NCBI GenBank assembly: GCA_047632755.1
Contig: JBLIDT010000003.1
Location: 1-64,000, forward strand
DNA length: 64,000 nucleotides
Source of the DNA: JAKVAV01 sp047632755
GTDB taxonomy: Bacteria; Bacteroidota; Bacteroidia; Flavobacteriales_D; Cryomorphaceae
Direction: 5' to 3'
Shown here: one piece after another, positions 1 through 7,819 of the stretch
Layout of the letters: every line of letters begins with the position of its first letter
Position numbering within the stretch: position 1 is the stretch's first letter
Position numbers and translations under genes: made by a program
The notes under the pieces: generated by a model
The model's database searches: none
What the model was told of the DNA's origin: nothing
Seen by the model: the letters and a program-made list of their open reading frames with translations, nothing else

Positions 1-228
1 AATTTGACACTCAATGGATACAGTGATTGGTTCCTGCCTTCAGTAAATGAGTTGAATCAATTGTATATAAATCGGGTAGCCATTGGCGGTTTTAGTGCTG
101 ACCTCTATTGGAGTTCTACGGAGTATAACGGGGTTTATGCGTGGACACAGAGTTTCGCCAATGGTATTCAGTTTTACGCCGGCGTTAAGTACATAGAGGC
201 CAAAGTGCGTCCAGTCCGGGCTTTTTAA
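1..228 (+). CDS. DUF1566 (Lcl C-terminal) protein, 3' end; DGR-type variable protein
   Basis: The reading frame is open from base 1, so the start lies left of the window; 75 residues remain. They carry the DUF1566 pattern: DWFLPS, ELNQLY, YWSSTE, an AW..SF..G block and the terminal VRPVRAF. In many Bacteroidota this C-type-lectin-like fold is the target of a diversity-generating retroelement, with the 3' coding end (here about 106-228) as the variable repeat. Consistent with that, the codons between YWSSTE and KVRPVR are mostly NNY (GTT, TAT, GCC, TAC, GCC, GGC, GTT), as expected where AAY codons of a template were mutated at adenines, and the end is GC-rich. An Avd-like fragment follows at 443. 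Likely a surface or secreted ligand-binding protein; the ligand is unknown. The family call is firm; DGR status is inferred from the codon pattern and neighbour. Confidence 0.75.
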   Translation, partial: NLTLNGYSDWFLPSVNELNQLYINRVAIGGFSADLYWSSTEYNGVYAWTQSFANGIQFYAGVKYIEAKVRPVRAF

Positions 229-300
229 CAATATAGCGCAGCGGTCTCACGAACACCTTTAAAATAAACAAGGAGTGAGTCATTTATCAATTTAATTAGC

Positions 301-314
301 ACCGCTTAAGCGGT
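301..314. repeat. 14-bp perfect palindrome downstream of the variable-repeat gene
   Basis: ACCGCTTAAGCGGT is self-complementary and lies 73 bases after the DUF1566 stop. DGR targets are often followed by a short hairpin or cruciform that aids retrohoming, but known examples usually sit closer to the variable repeat and have a loop, so that role is only a possibility. A second small hairpin (GCAAG-TTTA-CTTGC) lies at 341-354. Confidence 0.4.
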
Positions 315-396
315 CGGTTTTATTAGGAATGAGGGCAAGAGCAAGTTTACTTGCATTTTCCCGAGTGCCGACACAAAATCAAAGAAAGTAATTTTT

Positions 397-425
397 AAAA
401 ATGGAGGGCTGTGCCCTCCATTTTT
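397..425 (+). terminator. Rho-independent terminator
   Basis: A perfect 13-base stem (397-409 and 413-425) with a TGT loop is flanked by A-run and T-run, giving a G+C-rich core and a U tail on the plus strand; it is equally good on the minus strand. It would end transcription of the DUF1566 gene before the Avd-like fragment. Confidence 0.8.
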
Positions 426-442
426 CATTTAAACTATACAGT

Positions 443-589
443 ATGGCATTGTATTATGGTCTGCCTGTATTCAAAGATGTGTACAAACTCACTCTATTAA
501 TTTACAGCTTAACCAAAGATTTTTCAGAGGAGGAGGAGGAGAAGCGCAGCTTCGATAAAATACGCGGCAGCGGTTCCCTTTTTGTTTGA
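443..589 (+). pseudogene. Truncated Avd-like four-helix-bundle gene (DGR accessory)
   Basis: From ATG 443 the first 28 residues (MALYYGLPVFKDVYKLTLLI, then YSLTKDFS) match the start of the DGR accessory/S23 four-helix-bundle family, which typically begins MAL-x-x-x-LPV-(Y/F)K and has a TKDFS motif at this point. Family members are about 110-125 residues. Here the match breaks off near 526 into a run of GAG codons and an unrelated tail that stops at 589 (48 residues in total). Avd binds the retroelement reverse transcriptase and is needed for mutagenic homing. Its place just after a DUF1566 variable-type gene supports the identification. The truncation implies the retroelement is broken or that foreign sequence has been joined in. 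Confidence 0.55.
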
Positions 590-989
590 TGTGCCAAACA
601 TAATCCGTCAAACACAATTGGTAATTTTCGGGGGTAATTGCAGTCAGTTATATCCGCTCCCTCTATGTGGCGTATCGTCTTTCTTAAGTTTATCTTCTCA
701 CCCCACAAAGCTTGCCCAAATGGATTGGCTACTCATTTAATGAAAGTTCAGTAGACTGGATTTTGGGCAGGCGGGGCCGCATGAAAAACTCAGCCCTGGG
801 CCTACAGATACATTGATATGCCGATGGTGGGCATCCGCATTCTTCTTTAGCCTATATCATCGTCGAACTGGACAGATCATGCTGCTCTAATTCATCGCAA
901 GAGCAGGAGTTAAAAGTCCGAGCAGGCATAGAATTTTTGCCGCTTAGTCGGCGTTAATCAGAAGAAACCTATAGCTGAGGGCAATCGGT
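590..989. other. Gene-free stretch
   Basis: No convincing coding frame was found in either direction. A complete DGR would carry its template repeat and reverse transcriptase about here. I found no copy of the variable-repeat sequence around 106-228 and no reverse-transcriptase motif such as a YxDD box. A minus-strand open frame at 502-708 has composition typical of a spurious ORF. Confidence 0.5.
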
Positions 990-2093
990 TTAGTTACTTG
1001 TGGTCAGATTGGGGAGATTGATTTCAAACTCTGTTCCCACATTCTGCTGAGATCTTACGGACACTGTCCCCTGTATTTTATCCATCGCTTGGCGCACCAG
1101 ATAAAGTCCAAGTCCATTGCTTTCTACTTTATTAGCGGCTTCAGCAGAGAAGAATATTTCGAATATCTTCTTGAGCTGTTCTGGAGGTATGCCCTTGCCT
1201 TCATCCGATACAATTATTCTACTGCTTCCGTCTTTTTCCTCAACGCTTATGCATATTTCGTAGGGAGTATTGCTTTCTTTAAATCCGTACTTGACGGCAT
1301 TGGTGATAAGATTATTCAAGGCTATTTTCAATCGAACGCGATCTGAGTGAATTACAGCGTCTTCGTCAATATTCACTTTGAACCTAACATTACTGTTGTA
1401 ATTTATGAGCGGCTCTATAATTTCATTAATCAGCTCGTTTAGATTTACATTTTCAAGATTCAAATTGGTCTTAAGATTGCGGTAGTATTGGAGAGTAGTT
1501 TGGATATAATCATCCATTTTTCGAATGCTGGTTTTCATGAGTTCGTAATACTCTTGAACTTGCTTTGGATCTTGTTCATCTTTACTAAGATCAAGCAGTC
1601 CTAATAATGAAAGGAGTGGGGCTCTTAAATCATGCGAAACACTGTATACGAATCTATTCAATTCAGCATTTACTCTGTAAAGCTCTATGTTGGTACGTTT
1701 TATTTCTACTCGGGTCTTGTATGATTCATAAACGGAGCTAAGGGTTTTCTCCATCAACTCTCGATCCCATGGCTTCACCAAGTATTTATCTATATGACCT
1801 TTGTTAACGGCATCGATCACCGTTTGAGAGCTTGTGTAAGCGGTTAGTAATATTCGTTGCGGGTCGGGATATTTTTCGCAAATAGTCTGGAAGAACTCTA
1901 CACCGCTAACTTCTGGCATTCGTTGATCGGCAATGATAATATGTGGTTCCTCTTCTGCAATTAATGCCAACGCTTCTTCCGCAGTGTTTGCTGTTCTAAC
2001 GTCATGTGTTCTTCTAAAGCTAGCCTTAAAAGCACTCAAATTCGGTTCCTCGTCATCGAGGTATAAAACGCTTATTTTCTCGTGTTCAGACAT
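990..2093 (-). CDS. Receiver-histidine kinase hybrid (REC-HisKA-HATPase)
   Basis: This 367-residue soluble protein has an N-terminal receiver domain (about residues 7-122: acidic pair D13/D14, phospho-acceptor D56 in ADQRMP, K107 in LVKPWD). A linker helix leads to a HisKA domain with H154 in SVSHDLRAPL and a HATPase with N box (NNLITNAVKYG, 260-270), DEGKGIP and GLGLYLV. There is no membrane segment or DNA-binding domain. It is the last gene of the operon; its ATG overlaps the stop of the upstream 7TMR-DISM kinase by one base (TAATG), so the two are translationally coupled. The likely role is an intermediate in a phosphorelay, with the receiver phosphorylated by the membrane kinase and controlling this protein's own kinase activity. 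The receiver resembles the lone receiver at 7323-7808 (shared FKAS, DQRMP, GVEFF, RILLT and KPWD). Confidence 0.9.
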   Translation of the reverse strand: MSEHEKISVLYLDDEEPNLSAFKASFRRTHDVRTANTAEEALALIAEEEPHIIIADQRMPEVSGVEFFQTICEKYPDPQRILLTAYTSSQTVIDAVNKGHIDKYLVKPWDRELMEKTLSSVYESYKTRVEIKRTNIELYRVNAELNRFVYSVSHDLRAPLLSLLGLLDLSKDEQDPKQVQEYYELMKTSIRKMDDYIQTTLQYYRNLKTNLNLENVNLNELINEIIEPLINYNSNVRFKVNIDEDAVIHSDRVRLKIALNNLITNAVKYGFKESNTPYEICISVEEKDGSSRIIVSDEGKGIPPEQLKKIFEIFFSAEAANKVESNGLGLYLVRQAMDKIQGTVSVRSQQNVGTEFEINLPNLTTSN

Positions 2094-4255
2094 TATAGTT
2101 CGGATTTAATTCTGGCCTTTATTGGGAATTCCAGAGCAAATTTTGTCCCCTTTCCGTGTTCGGTATCAACTCTAATTTTGCCATTGTGGGTTTCAATAAT
2201 CTTGAAGACAATACTCAAGCCTAACCCTGTTCCTTGGCCAATATCTTTAGTGGTGAAGAAGGGCTCGAAGATACGATTCTTCCTAATTTCATCCATACCC
2301 TCGCCAGTATCGCTAATTTCTATTGTCACGTATTCATCGTTGTAAAATGTTCTTATAGAAAGAATAGATGGTTTGTCCAATTGATTTTTCTCCATGGCTT
2401 GAAGACTATTATTGACGATGTTTAGAAATACTTGATTGACTTTACCACCCATGCATTCCACAAGTGGTAAATCTTTATTCAGTTCTATATTTATCTGAAT
2501 ATTGCTAGGAATAGAGCTCTTTAAAATAGCCAAAGTCGAACGAATTCCCTCGTTGAGATCTAACTTTTTTACGCTGGAGTCATCTATTCTACTGAAGTTT
2601 TTAAGTCCTTTTACGATTTCAGCAGTCCGTTTTGCACCCTCTTCAATTCCTTTGAGAAGTTCATTCACTTCTTGCTTGCTGTATGTGAGATCTATTTCCT
2701 GTTTAAATTTTTCAATAGACAGCTTTTTTTCTTGAAAATCATCAGCATCGCTTATAGAGTCATACATATCAAGTACGTCCAAGATGTCCTTTACATCATA
2801 GCGCAAAGGCTGAATATTGGCGCTCACGAAATTGATGGGATTGTTGATCTCATGAGCTACTCCTGCAGTAAGCTGACCAAGTGAGGCCATTTTTTCAGCC
2901 TGAACAAGCTGTGATTGGGTTTCTTTCAATTCTGAGATTGCCGTATTGAGCCTGAAGTTTGTGTTTTCAAGATCGGCTGTTCGTTCACTGACTCTGACTT
3001 CCAGCCCGACATTTTGCTCTTTTACAATTTTCTCATTCTCCAGAGATACTCTGAGGGCCTGTTCTTGAGATTCACTTTTTTCCTTTTTCAGAATGTTAAT
3101 GCGATCAGCGAGAGCGATTGATAGCAATACTGCTTCGACAGCACTTCCAAAAAGCATCATGTAGTTAGTGACTGGATTGGAAGGAATAAGCCCAGAATCT
3201 TGTAAGGCGTACACGATGATTCCAGCCACCAATATTCCCCACGCCAAAATGAAAAACTTGGCGGGAGCGTAGCCCTTTCTGTATACGATAATACCCGCTG
3301 CGAGAATGTAAAGTGAGAGAACGGTTATACCTATTTGCGCCGCCATGTGAACAAAGCTATTGACCCCAAAAAGGGTGGCAATTACGACCAGAAGGAAATA
3401 GCCATAAATGAACCAAGCAAACATATTTACACGTGGAGCATATATTTTTGTTTTCAAAAAATCTTGAAGAAATATGACGGAGGTGATACTGACTAAGGCT
3501 GTAAATAAATAAGTGCTCCTAGATGCCAGCCAATAATTATCAGGCCACAAAAATTGCTGTAAATAACCTTCCAACACAGCTTGTGTTGACCCTACAGAAA
3601 TTATATATAACACATAAATTAAATAGCTCCTGTCGCGAACAATTAAGAAGATAAAAAAGTTGTACAGAGCCATCACAATAATAAGCCCAAAATAAGCCCC
3701 AAAGAGCAAGTTTGTGACAAGTAAGAGCTTCTCTGATGCTTGGATGGTTGCTATGTAAATAGGTAAAACAATTTGTTCAGCCGTTGTTATTCTGAGAAGA
3801 ATGGTTCTCGATTCTCCATTGGGAATGGTGAGGTCGAGGATAAAAGGCGGAGCGCTGTATTTTCTGTGATTGAAGGGCAGGCTTTCTCCAAAAAGTTTTT
3901 CGCAAATGATTTGACCTTTCTCATCCAACACGAAAATTTTGACCGTATCGAGTAAGGGTTGGTGAATTTGAATACGGTAATCTCTGTTTTCAGCAAGATT
4001 TTGAATGGTCGCTTTGACCCATAGAGCTCCTGCGTTGAAACCCAAATTTGGCCTCGGAGATTGAACTTGTTCAAACTCTTTATTTAGAACATCATCAACA
4101 CTAAACGAACAGACCGTATCTCGGAGAACGGAGAGTTCACTGCCCAACACTCTTTTGCCGAAATCAGGCGTAAGCTTAAGCGTATCACTGGCCTGAGTCC
4201 TGCCAGAAAGCAGCAATAGTAATAGACCGAGAAGAAGAACTGCTATTCTACCCAT
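2093..4255 (-). CDS. 7TMR-DISM sensor histidine kinase
   Basis: A membrane sensor kinase of 720 residues. In order: a signal peptide or leader helix (1-22); an extracytoplasmic 7TMR-DISMED2-type beta domain (about 45-165, with GALWVKATIQN); seven membrane helices (about 178-385, beginning LLFGAYFGLIIVMALYNFF); a coiled coil (386-455); HisKA with H468 in GVAHEINNPINF; and a HATPase with NIVNNSLQAM, DTGEGM and GTGLGLS. The DISMED2 fold is jelly-roll-like and is thought to bind carbohydrates or other small ligands outside the membrane. Its start overlaps the end of the acyltransferase-like gene by 13 bases and its stop overlaps the next gene's ATG. The context suggests it senses something related to the product of the upstream enzymes; that is inference. 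Confidence 0.93.
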   Translation of the reverse strand: MGRIAVLLLGLLLLLLSGRTQASDTLKLTPDFGKRVLGSELSVLRDTVCSFSVDDVLNKEFEQVQSPRPNLGFNAGALWVKATIQNLAENRDYRIQIHQPLLDTVKIFVLDEKGQIICEKLFGESLPFNHRKYSAPPFILDLTIPNGESRTILLRITTAEQIVLPIYIATIQASEKLLLVTNLLFGAYFGLIIVMALYNFFIFLIVRDRSYLIYVLYIISVGSTQAVLEGYLQQFLWPDNYWLASRSTYLFTALVSITSVIFLQDFLKTKIYAPRVNMFAWFIYGYFLLVVIATLFGVNSFVHMAAQIGITVLSLYILAAGIIVYRKGYAPAKFFILAWGILVAGIIVYALQDSGLIPSNPVTNYMMLFGSAVEAVLLSIALADRINILKKEKSESQEQALRVSLENEKIVKEQNVGLEVRVSERTADLENTNFRLNTAISELKETQSQLVQAEKMASLGQLTAGVAHEINNPINFVSANIQPLRYDVKDILDVLDMYDSISDADDFQEKKLSIEKFKQEIDLTYSKQEVNELLKGIEEGAKRTAEIVKGLKNFSRIDDSSVKKLDLNEGIRSTLAILKSSIPSNIQINIELNKDLPLVECMGGKVNQVFLNIVNNSLQAMEKNQLDKPSILSIRTFYNDEYVTIEISDTGEGMDEIRKNRIFEPFFTTKDIGQGTGLGLSIVFKIIETHNGKIRVDTEHGKGTKFALEFPIKARIKSEL

Positions 4256-4959
4256 TCCAATTTCCCTACTGATTTGAGTTGAAGGTCATGGCTGTAAAGG
4301 ATCTTTTTATCGTTCCCCACTTCTTCTGTAAATTCGATTTTAGGATTTGCTCGAAGTTTTAAAATTTTATCGTAAATAATTTGAGAAACGTGCTTTAGAG
4401 ATTGAGGGGTAGCAGAAAGCACCTTGGCAACATAATTACTATTGGGATAGATAAACTCACCGTTATTTCCCAAACTCCTTTCAATTCTATAACCAAGCCT
4501 AAGTGCTAGCTTTAAGGTGTACGAAGCAACAATCGTAAAGATGGAAGTAATCGGGAGTTGATTGCAGATAGCCATGCCTGCCACTGCGAGGTTTACAGTC
4601 ACCCCAATGTTCGGAGCCGTAGATCTACTGTTCCAAAGCCCGCACAATTCTGACGTACCACCATTAAAGGCATAATGCCTCACCATTTCATTAATATTTG
4701 GATCAAAATGCTGCACTGCTTCTTGCACGGGAAGATCGGTTCTCCCATCAGCAACTTGTACGCGTATTCCACCCAAGAGTTGTCCAGATTCCTTATCAAC
4801 AGCTTCGACTACATAGACATGAGGATTATACGCCCAGTCATAGTTATTGGTGGTAATATTACCCAAATTGAAACCTTCAAGCACCTGACGATGGCCCATT
4901 GCATAAGCTAGACAGCTTTCTTCCTCGTCAATGGCTCGATAGGCACGTAAATGAATCAT
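4243..4959 (-). CDS. Acyltransferase-like (GNAT / N-acyl amino acid synthase type) protein
   Basis: A soluble protein of 238 residues. Its pattern fits the GNAT fold and especially the branch holding autoinducer-synthase-like and N-acyl amino acid synthases: central strands with GGIRVQV (63-69), a basic MVRHYAF (92-98), an ELCGLWNSR strand (104-112) where that branch often has an E-L/S-R motif, then helices and an ALRLGYRIER segment (152-161). Similarity is remote and substrates cannot be read off. Its ATG overlaps the stop of the E1-like/nitroreductase gene by one base (TAATG) and its own end overlaps the kinase by 13 bases, so all are made together. It may acylate a small molecule or amino acid processed by the neighbouring enzyme. 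A plain acetyltransferase is also possible. Confidence 0.6.
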   Translation of the reverse strand: MIHLRAYRAIDEEESCLAYAMGHRQVLEGFNLGNITTNNYDWAYNPHVYVVEAVDKESGQLLGGIRVQVADGRTDLPVQEAVQHFDPNINEMVRHYAFNGGTSELCGLWNSRSTAPNIGVTVNLAVAGMAICNQLPITSIFTIVASYTLKLALRLGYRIERSLGNNGEFIYPNSNYVAKVLSATPQSLKHVSQIIYDKILKLRANPKIEFTEEVGNDKKILYSHDLQLKSVGKLEWVE

Positions 4960-7241
4960 TAACTTCTTTTAAAATGTAGGTTCAAATCACGTCTAAGGCT
5001 CTTCACCACTTTTTTTTGCTTGTAGAATAATCTAAAGATAAAAATAGGCTCTTCGGTGGTATAGAATGACATTATTTCAGAGAGTTGTTTACCAACCTGT
5101 GTGAATTCCTTGTGTTGTTCTGGAGACAGGTCGTTACTATCCTCAAGCCGAGGTAGCAAAAGCGAAAGTGGTGACTGCGGCTGAAAGCCAATGTTCAAAG
5201 CATTGGCGGCTATCCAAACTCTTTCCATATCCATACCCGCTTGGAGGTAATCCAACCGCGAACGCTTTGGACGCGTGATAATCCCCAAAGCTGCTGCTGA
5301 AGAAGTGGACTTTTTAGAAAGCTTTTCAAATGCTGATCCCCCCTTCCACTCCAAGAGCTTATCAATGACATCTATATTTCTAGCTAGCTTAAATCCGGCC
5401 AGCTCTCCGATGGTAAGGTCAACCGTGGCGATATCAATACCGTCTTTGGTCGATTCAACTTCCTCTTTTGTCCAGCGCATTTCTTCATTGAAATTTTTGT
5501 GCCCTGTGGGATGCATGATTCTAAACCTTTCGGTTTGCGCGATTAAAGCAGCGAGTTGATCAAACTCATTGCCAGGTTCTATTATGGTCAAGTTGGAACC
5601 GTTTTTAAGGCTAGCCAACTTTAATTTCTCTACATCGCCATGAGATAGCGGTTCGCTCGGTTCAAGATTTCTATTGGTTTCTCTTTGCAACACGTTTGAT
5701 CCAAGCCATTTATCAAATGCAATCGATGTATCGGCCTTATTTAAAGTCACGTGGGCAACGACGTCTTTTTCTGTTTGAATTGGGAAGAATCCAACAGTGC
5801 TTTCGTAGCCCTGATTTGTCGCTTCGAGACGAGCGTTCTCCAGAGAAGCCCCTAAGGCAATCATAGAGGCGATCTCATGGTGATCAAGAAAGGAGCTCAC
5901 CAAGTTCCGGTCGAATTTTAATTGAAAGAGGTCATCCTTATTCGACCACTTCCAAGGTTGTAGATTTCCTCCTGAAGGCGCGTGACATGCAGTTCTTACA
6001 ATTTTTTCTGCAATTGTAGGGTCGATAGAAATGCTTCCTTTACTGATTATCTCAGGTCCAAAGTCTGCATCGGGCTTAGGGATTTTAATTTCAGGCTGCT
6101 TATTTGCCTGCACATTCTTATTTCCTATAATGTCTTCTACATCGACGTAGTATCTGCCTGATTCGTGGAATTGATTCAAGAATATACGTCTTACCACATC
6201 TGCTGTAACACCACCACCAAGTGTAACCGCTGAGGCCAATTGAGGCCAAGTAGAGATTGTCTCACCTATTTCGAGCATTGATGCTTTCGCGCGTGTTGAT
6301 ATGGTATCTGCACCAACGATGGCAAGCATGTAGGGGATTTTATCTTCGTTGGTTTCCAGCGTTTTTAATTTTTCGGGACTCAAATCGTCAACCATTCCGT
6401 GGAGTAGGGGGCGGTTGGGCTCCAAGTCAAAACGCTCAACATCAAGCATTCCACGGTCACTCGCTTCCATGACCACAGGAATTTTCATTTCACGAGCTTT
6501 CCATCTGGCGATGATTTTCATGTCTAAGCCATCGCATTCATCTATAAGAAGATCCAAGTCTCCTCCTCCGCAAAAGAATTCCTCGATGTTATCCTCAGTG
6601 AGTCCATCACCGAAACATTTGATATTTAAGAATGGATCAATTTCAAGAATCTCTCGTGCAACACAAACCACTTTTGAAACTCCAAGGTTGTGCACACCTG
6701 TTCTTATCCGGTTAAGGTTGGTGAGCTCTAAAGAGTCAAAATCCGCTAATCTCAACTCACCAAAACCTCTTTCCATTGCCATCGTAACGGCCACAGACTG
6801 TCCGACTGATAAGCCGATAAGACCAACTTTCTTTTCTGCCAAAACTTTCTCTTCGGCTGGACTTATTTTGTAGTGGTTTCTATCTGTTCTAACCTCAATA
6901 AATTCGTTTTCGGGTAGTATGTGTACCAATCTGTTTGACCAAGGGTAGTAGGCCCATATTCCATAGTGATTGATATCAGTCTCTTCAAGGTGATGTGATA
7001 TGGCAATATCAATCTCTGATGAATTCAGTTTTTTCTTTGGATTTCGGGCCTTAATGAGTTCGGTCAGTTGATTGACTATGTCATCGGTGATTATTGGTGA
7101 CTTGCTTCCGATTAACTCAATTAATTCATTTTGAACGGAGACCGAATGCAGTTGGTAGAAAATTGGACTGTAACTAGCGAGATCATTTTGATTAGCGGCG
7201 CCTAAAGTATCTTTCAGGGTTTTTTCCCGTATCATTATCAT
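4959..7241 (-). CDS. Rv1355c-family protein: E1/ThiF-like adenylating domain fused to nitroreductase
   Basis: A 760-residue fusion. Residues about 1-125 form an uncharacterised N-terminal region. About 130-370 is a ThiF/MoeB/E1-like Rossmann domain: GLIGLSVGQSVA (140-151) as nucleotide loop, ADFDSLELTNLNR (166-178) giving the acidic residues and the N/R pair, K190, and D234 near the second acidic site. No CxxC zinc pairs and no obvious catalytic cysteine are seen. About 405-740 is an FMN nitroreductase-like domain opening with HAPSGGNLQPW (420-430). The family is named after a Mycobacterium tuberculosis protein of unknown function. E1-like domains adenylate carboxylates, often a protein or peptide C-terminus, while nitroreductase-like domains can oxidise azolines to azoles or reduce quinones and nitro groups. 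Together they suggest modification of a small molecule or peptide. First gene of the operon, divergent from the lone receiver. Confidence 0.88.
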   Translation of the reverse strand: MIMIREKTLKDTLGAANQNDLASYSPIFYQLHSVSVQNELIELIGSKSPIITDDIVNQLTELIKARNPKKKLNSSEIDIAISHHLEETDINHYGIWAYYPWSNRLVHILPENEFIEVRTDRNHYKISPAEEKVLAEKKVGLIGLSVGQSVAVTMAMERGFGELRLADFDSLELTNLNRIRTGVHNLGVSKVVCVAREILEIDPFLNIKCFGDGLTEDNIEEFFCGGGDLDLLIDECDGLDMKIIARWKAREMKIPVVMEASDRGMLDVERFDLEPNRPLLHGMVDDLSPEKLKTLETNEDKIPYMLAIVGADTISTRAKASMLEIGETISTWPQLASAVTLGGGVTADVVRRIFLNQFHESGRYYVDVEDIIGNKNVQANKQPEIKIPKPDADFGPEIISKGSISIDPTIAEKIVRTACHAPSGGNLQPWKWSNKDDLFQLKFDRNLVSSFLDHHEIASMIALGASLENARLEATNQGYESTVGFFPIQTEKDVVAHVTLNKADTSIAFDKWLGSNVLQRETNRNLEPSEPLSHGDVEKLKLASLKNGSNLTIIEPGNEFDQLAALIAQTERFRIMHPTGHKNFNEEMRWTKEEVESTKDGIDIATVDLTIGELAGFKLARNIDVIDKLLEWKGGSAFEKLSKKSTSSAAALGIITRPKRSRLDYLQAGMDMERVWIAANALNIGFQPQSPLSLLLPRLEDSNDLSPEQHKEFTQVGKQLSEIMSFYTTEEPIFIFRLFYKQKKVVKSLRRDLNLHFKRS

Positions 7242-7322
7242 ATTTTTAATGCAAAAATCTAAGCTATAAAGAAATAAAGAAAGGACTATTTATTTTCGAC
7301 AAACCCCCTAATTTGACCCACC

Positions 7323-7808
7323 ATGCACGAATATGAAGAGAAAGACACCAAAGAAAAAACAGGCGTCTTATATATAGATGACGAGCAACACAATCTAGTT
7401 TCATTCAAAGCTTCTTTGAGAAGAGAGTTCAACGTTTATACAGCCATCAGTCCAGAAGCCGCTCAGGAATTTCTGGATAAGGAGGATTTGAAAGTCGTTT
7501 TATCAGATCAACGAATGCCTAAGATAACTGGCGTCGAATTCTTTACAGATTTGAAAAAAACGCACCCTGAACCGATAAGAATTCTTTTAACAGGATACAG
7601 CGATATGCAAGCTGTAGTGGATTCCATTAATCAGGGTGAAGTGTACAGATATCTTACGAAGCCATGGGACGCGTCCAATATGGTGGCTACGATTAATCAA
7701 GCCGTTGAAATTTTTAATCTCAGAAAAGAGAATAAAAGATTACTGGCAGAATTAAAACGGGTAAACAGCCAATTAGAATTTTACTTGAGGCAGAAGCTAC
7801 TCAGCTAG
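7323..7808 (+). CDS. Stand-alone response regulator receiver
   Basis: One receiver domain (residues about 12-125) with D19/D20, phospho-acceptor D62 in LSDQRMP, T90 and K113 in LTKPWD, followed by a C-terminal coiled-coil helix (about 128-158) and no output domain. It is transcribed divergently from the E1-like/nitroreductase operon across an 81-base gap and closely resembles the receiver of the hybrid kinase at 990-2093, so it is probably an alternative phosphate acceptor or a connector for that system. The coiled coil may mediate dimerisation or binding to a kinase. Confidence 0.9.
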   Translation: MHEYEEKDTKEKTGVLYIDDEQHNLVSFKASLRREFNVYTAISPEAAQEFLDKEDLKVVLSDQRMPKITGVEFFTDLKKTHPEPIRILLTGYSDMQAVVDSINQGEVYRYLTKPWDASNMVATINQAVEIFNLRKENKRLLAELKRVNSQLEFYLRQKLLS

Positions 7809-7819
7809 CAGTTCTGTTG

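Noticed and set aside
502..708. Minus-strand 68-residue open frame after the Avd fragment
   Set aside because: Ser run comes from the complement of GAG repeats; no leader, domain or neighbours support it.
1..989. A complete diversity-generating retroelement
   Set aside because: Template repeat and reverse transcriptase are not present in the window; only target end and truncated accessory gene are seen.
6349..6873. Plus-strand 174-residue frame antisense to the E1-like/nitroreductase gene
   Set aside because: Ser/Pro-rich composition of an antisense shadow; the opposite strand encodes clear E1 motifs.
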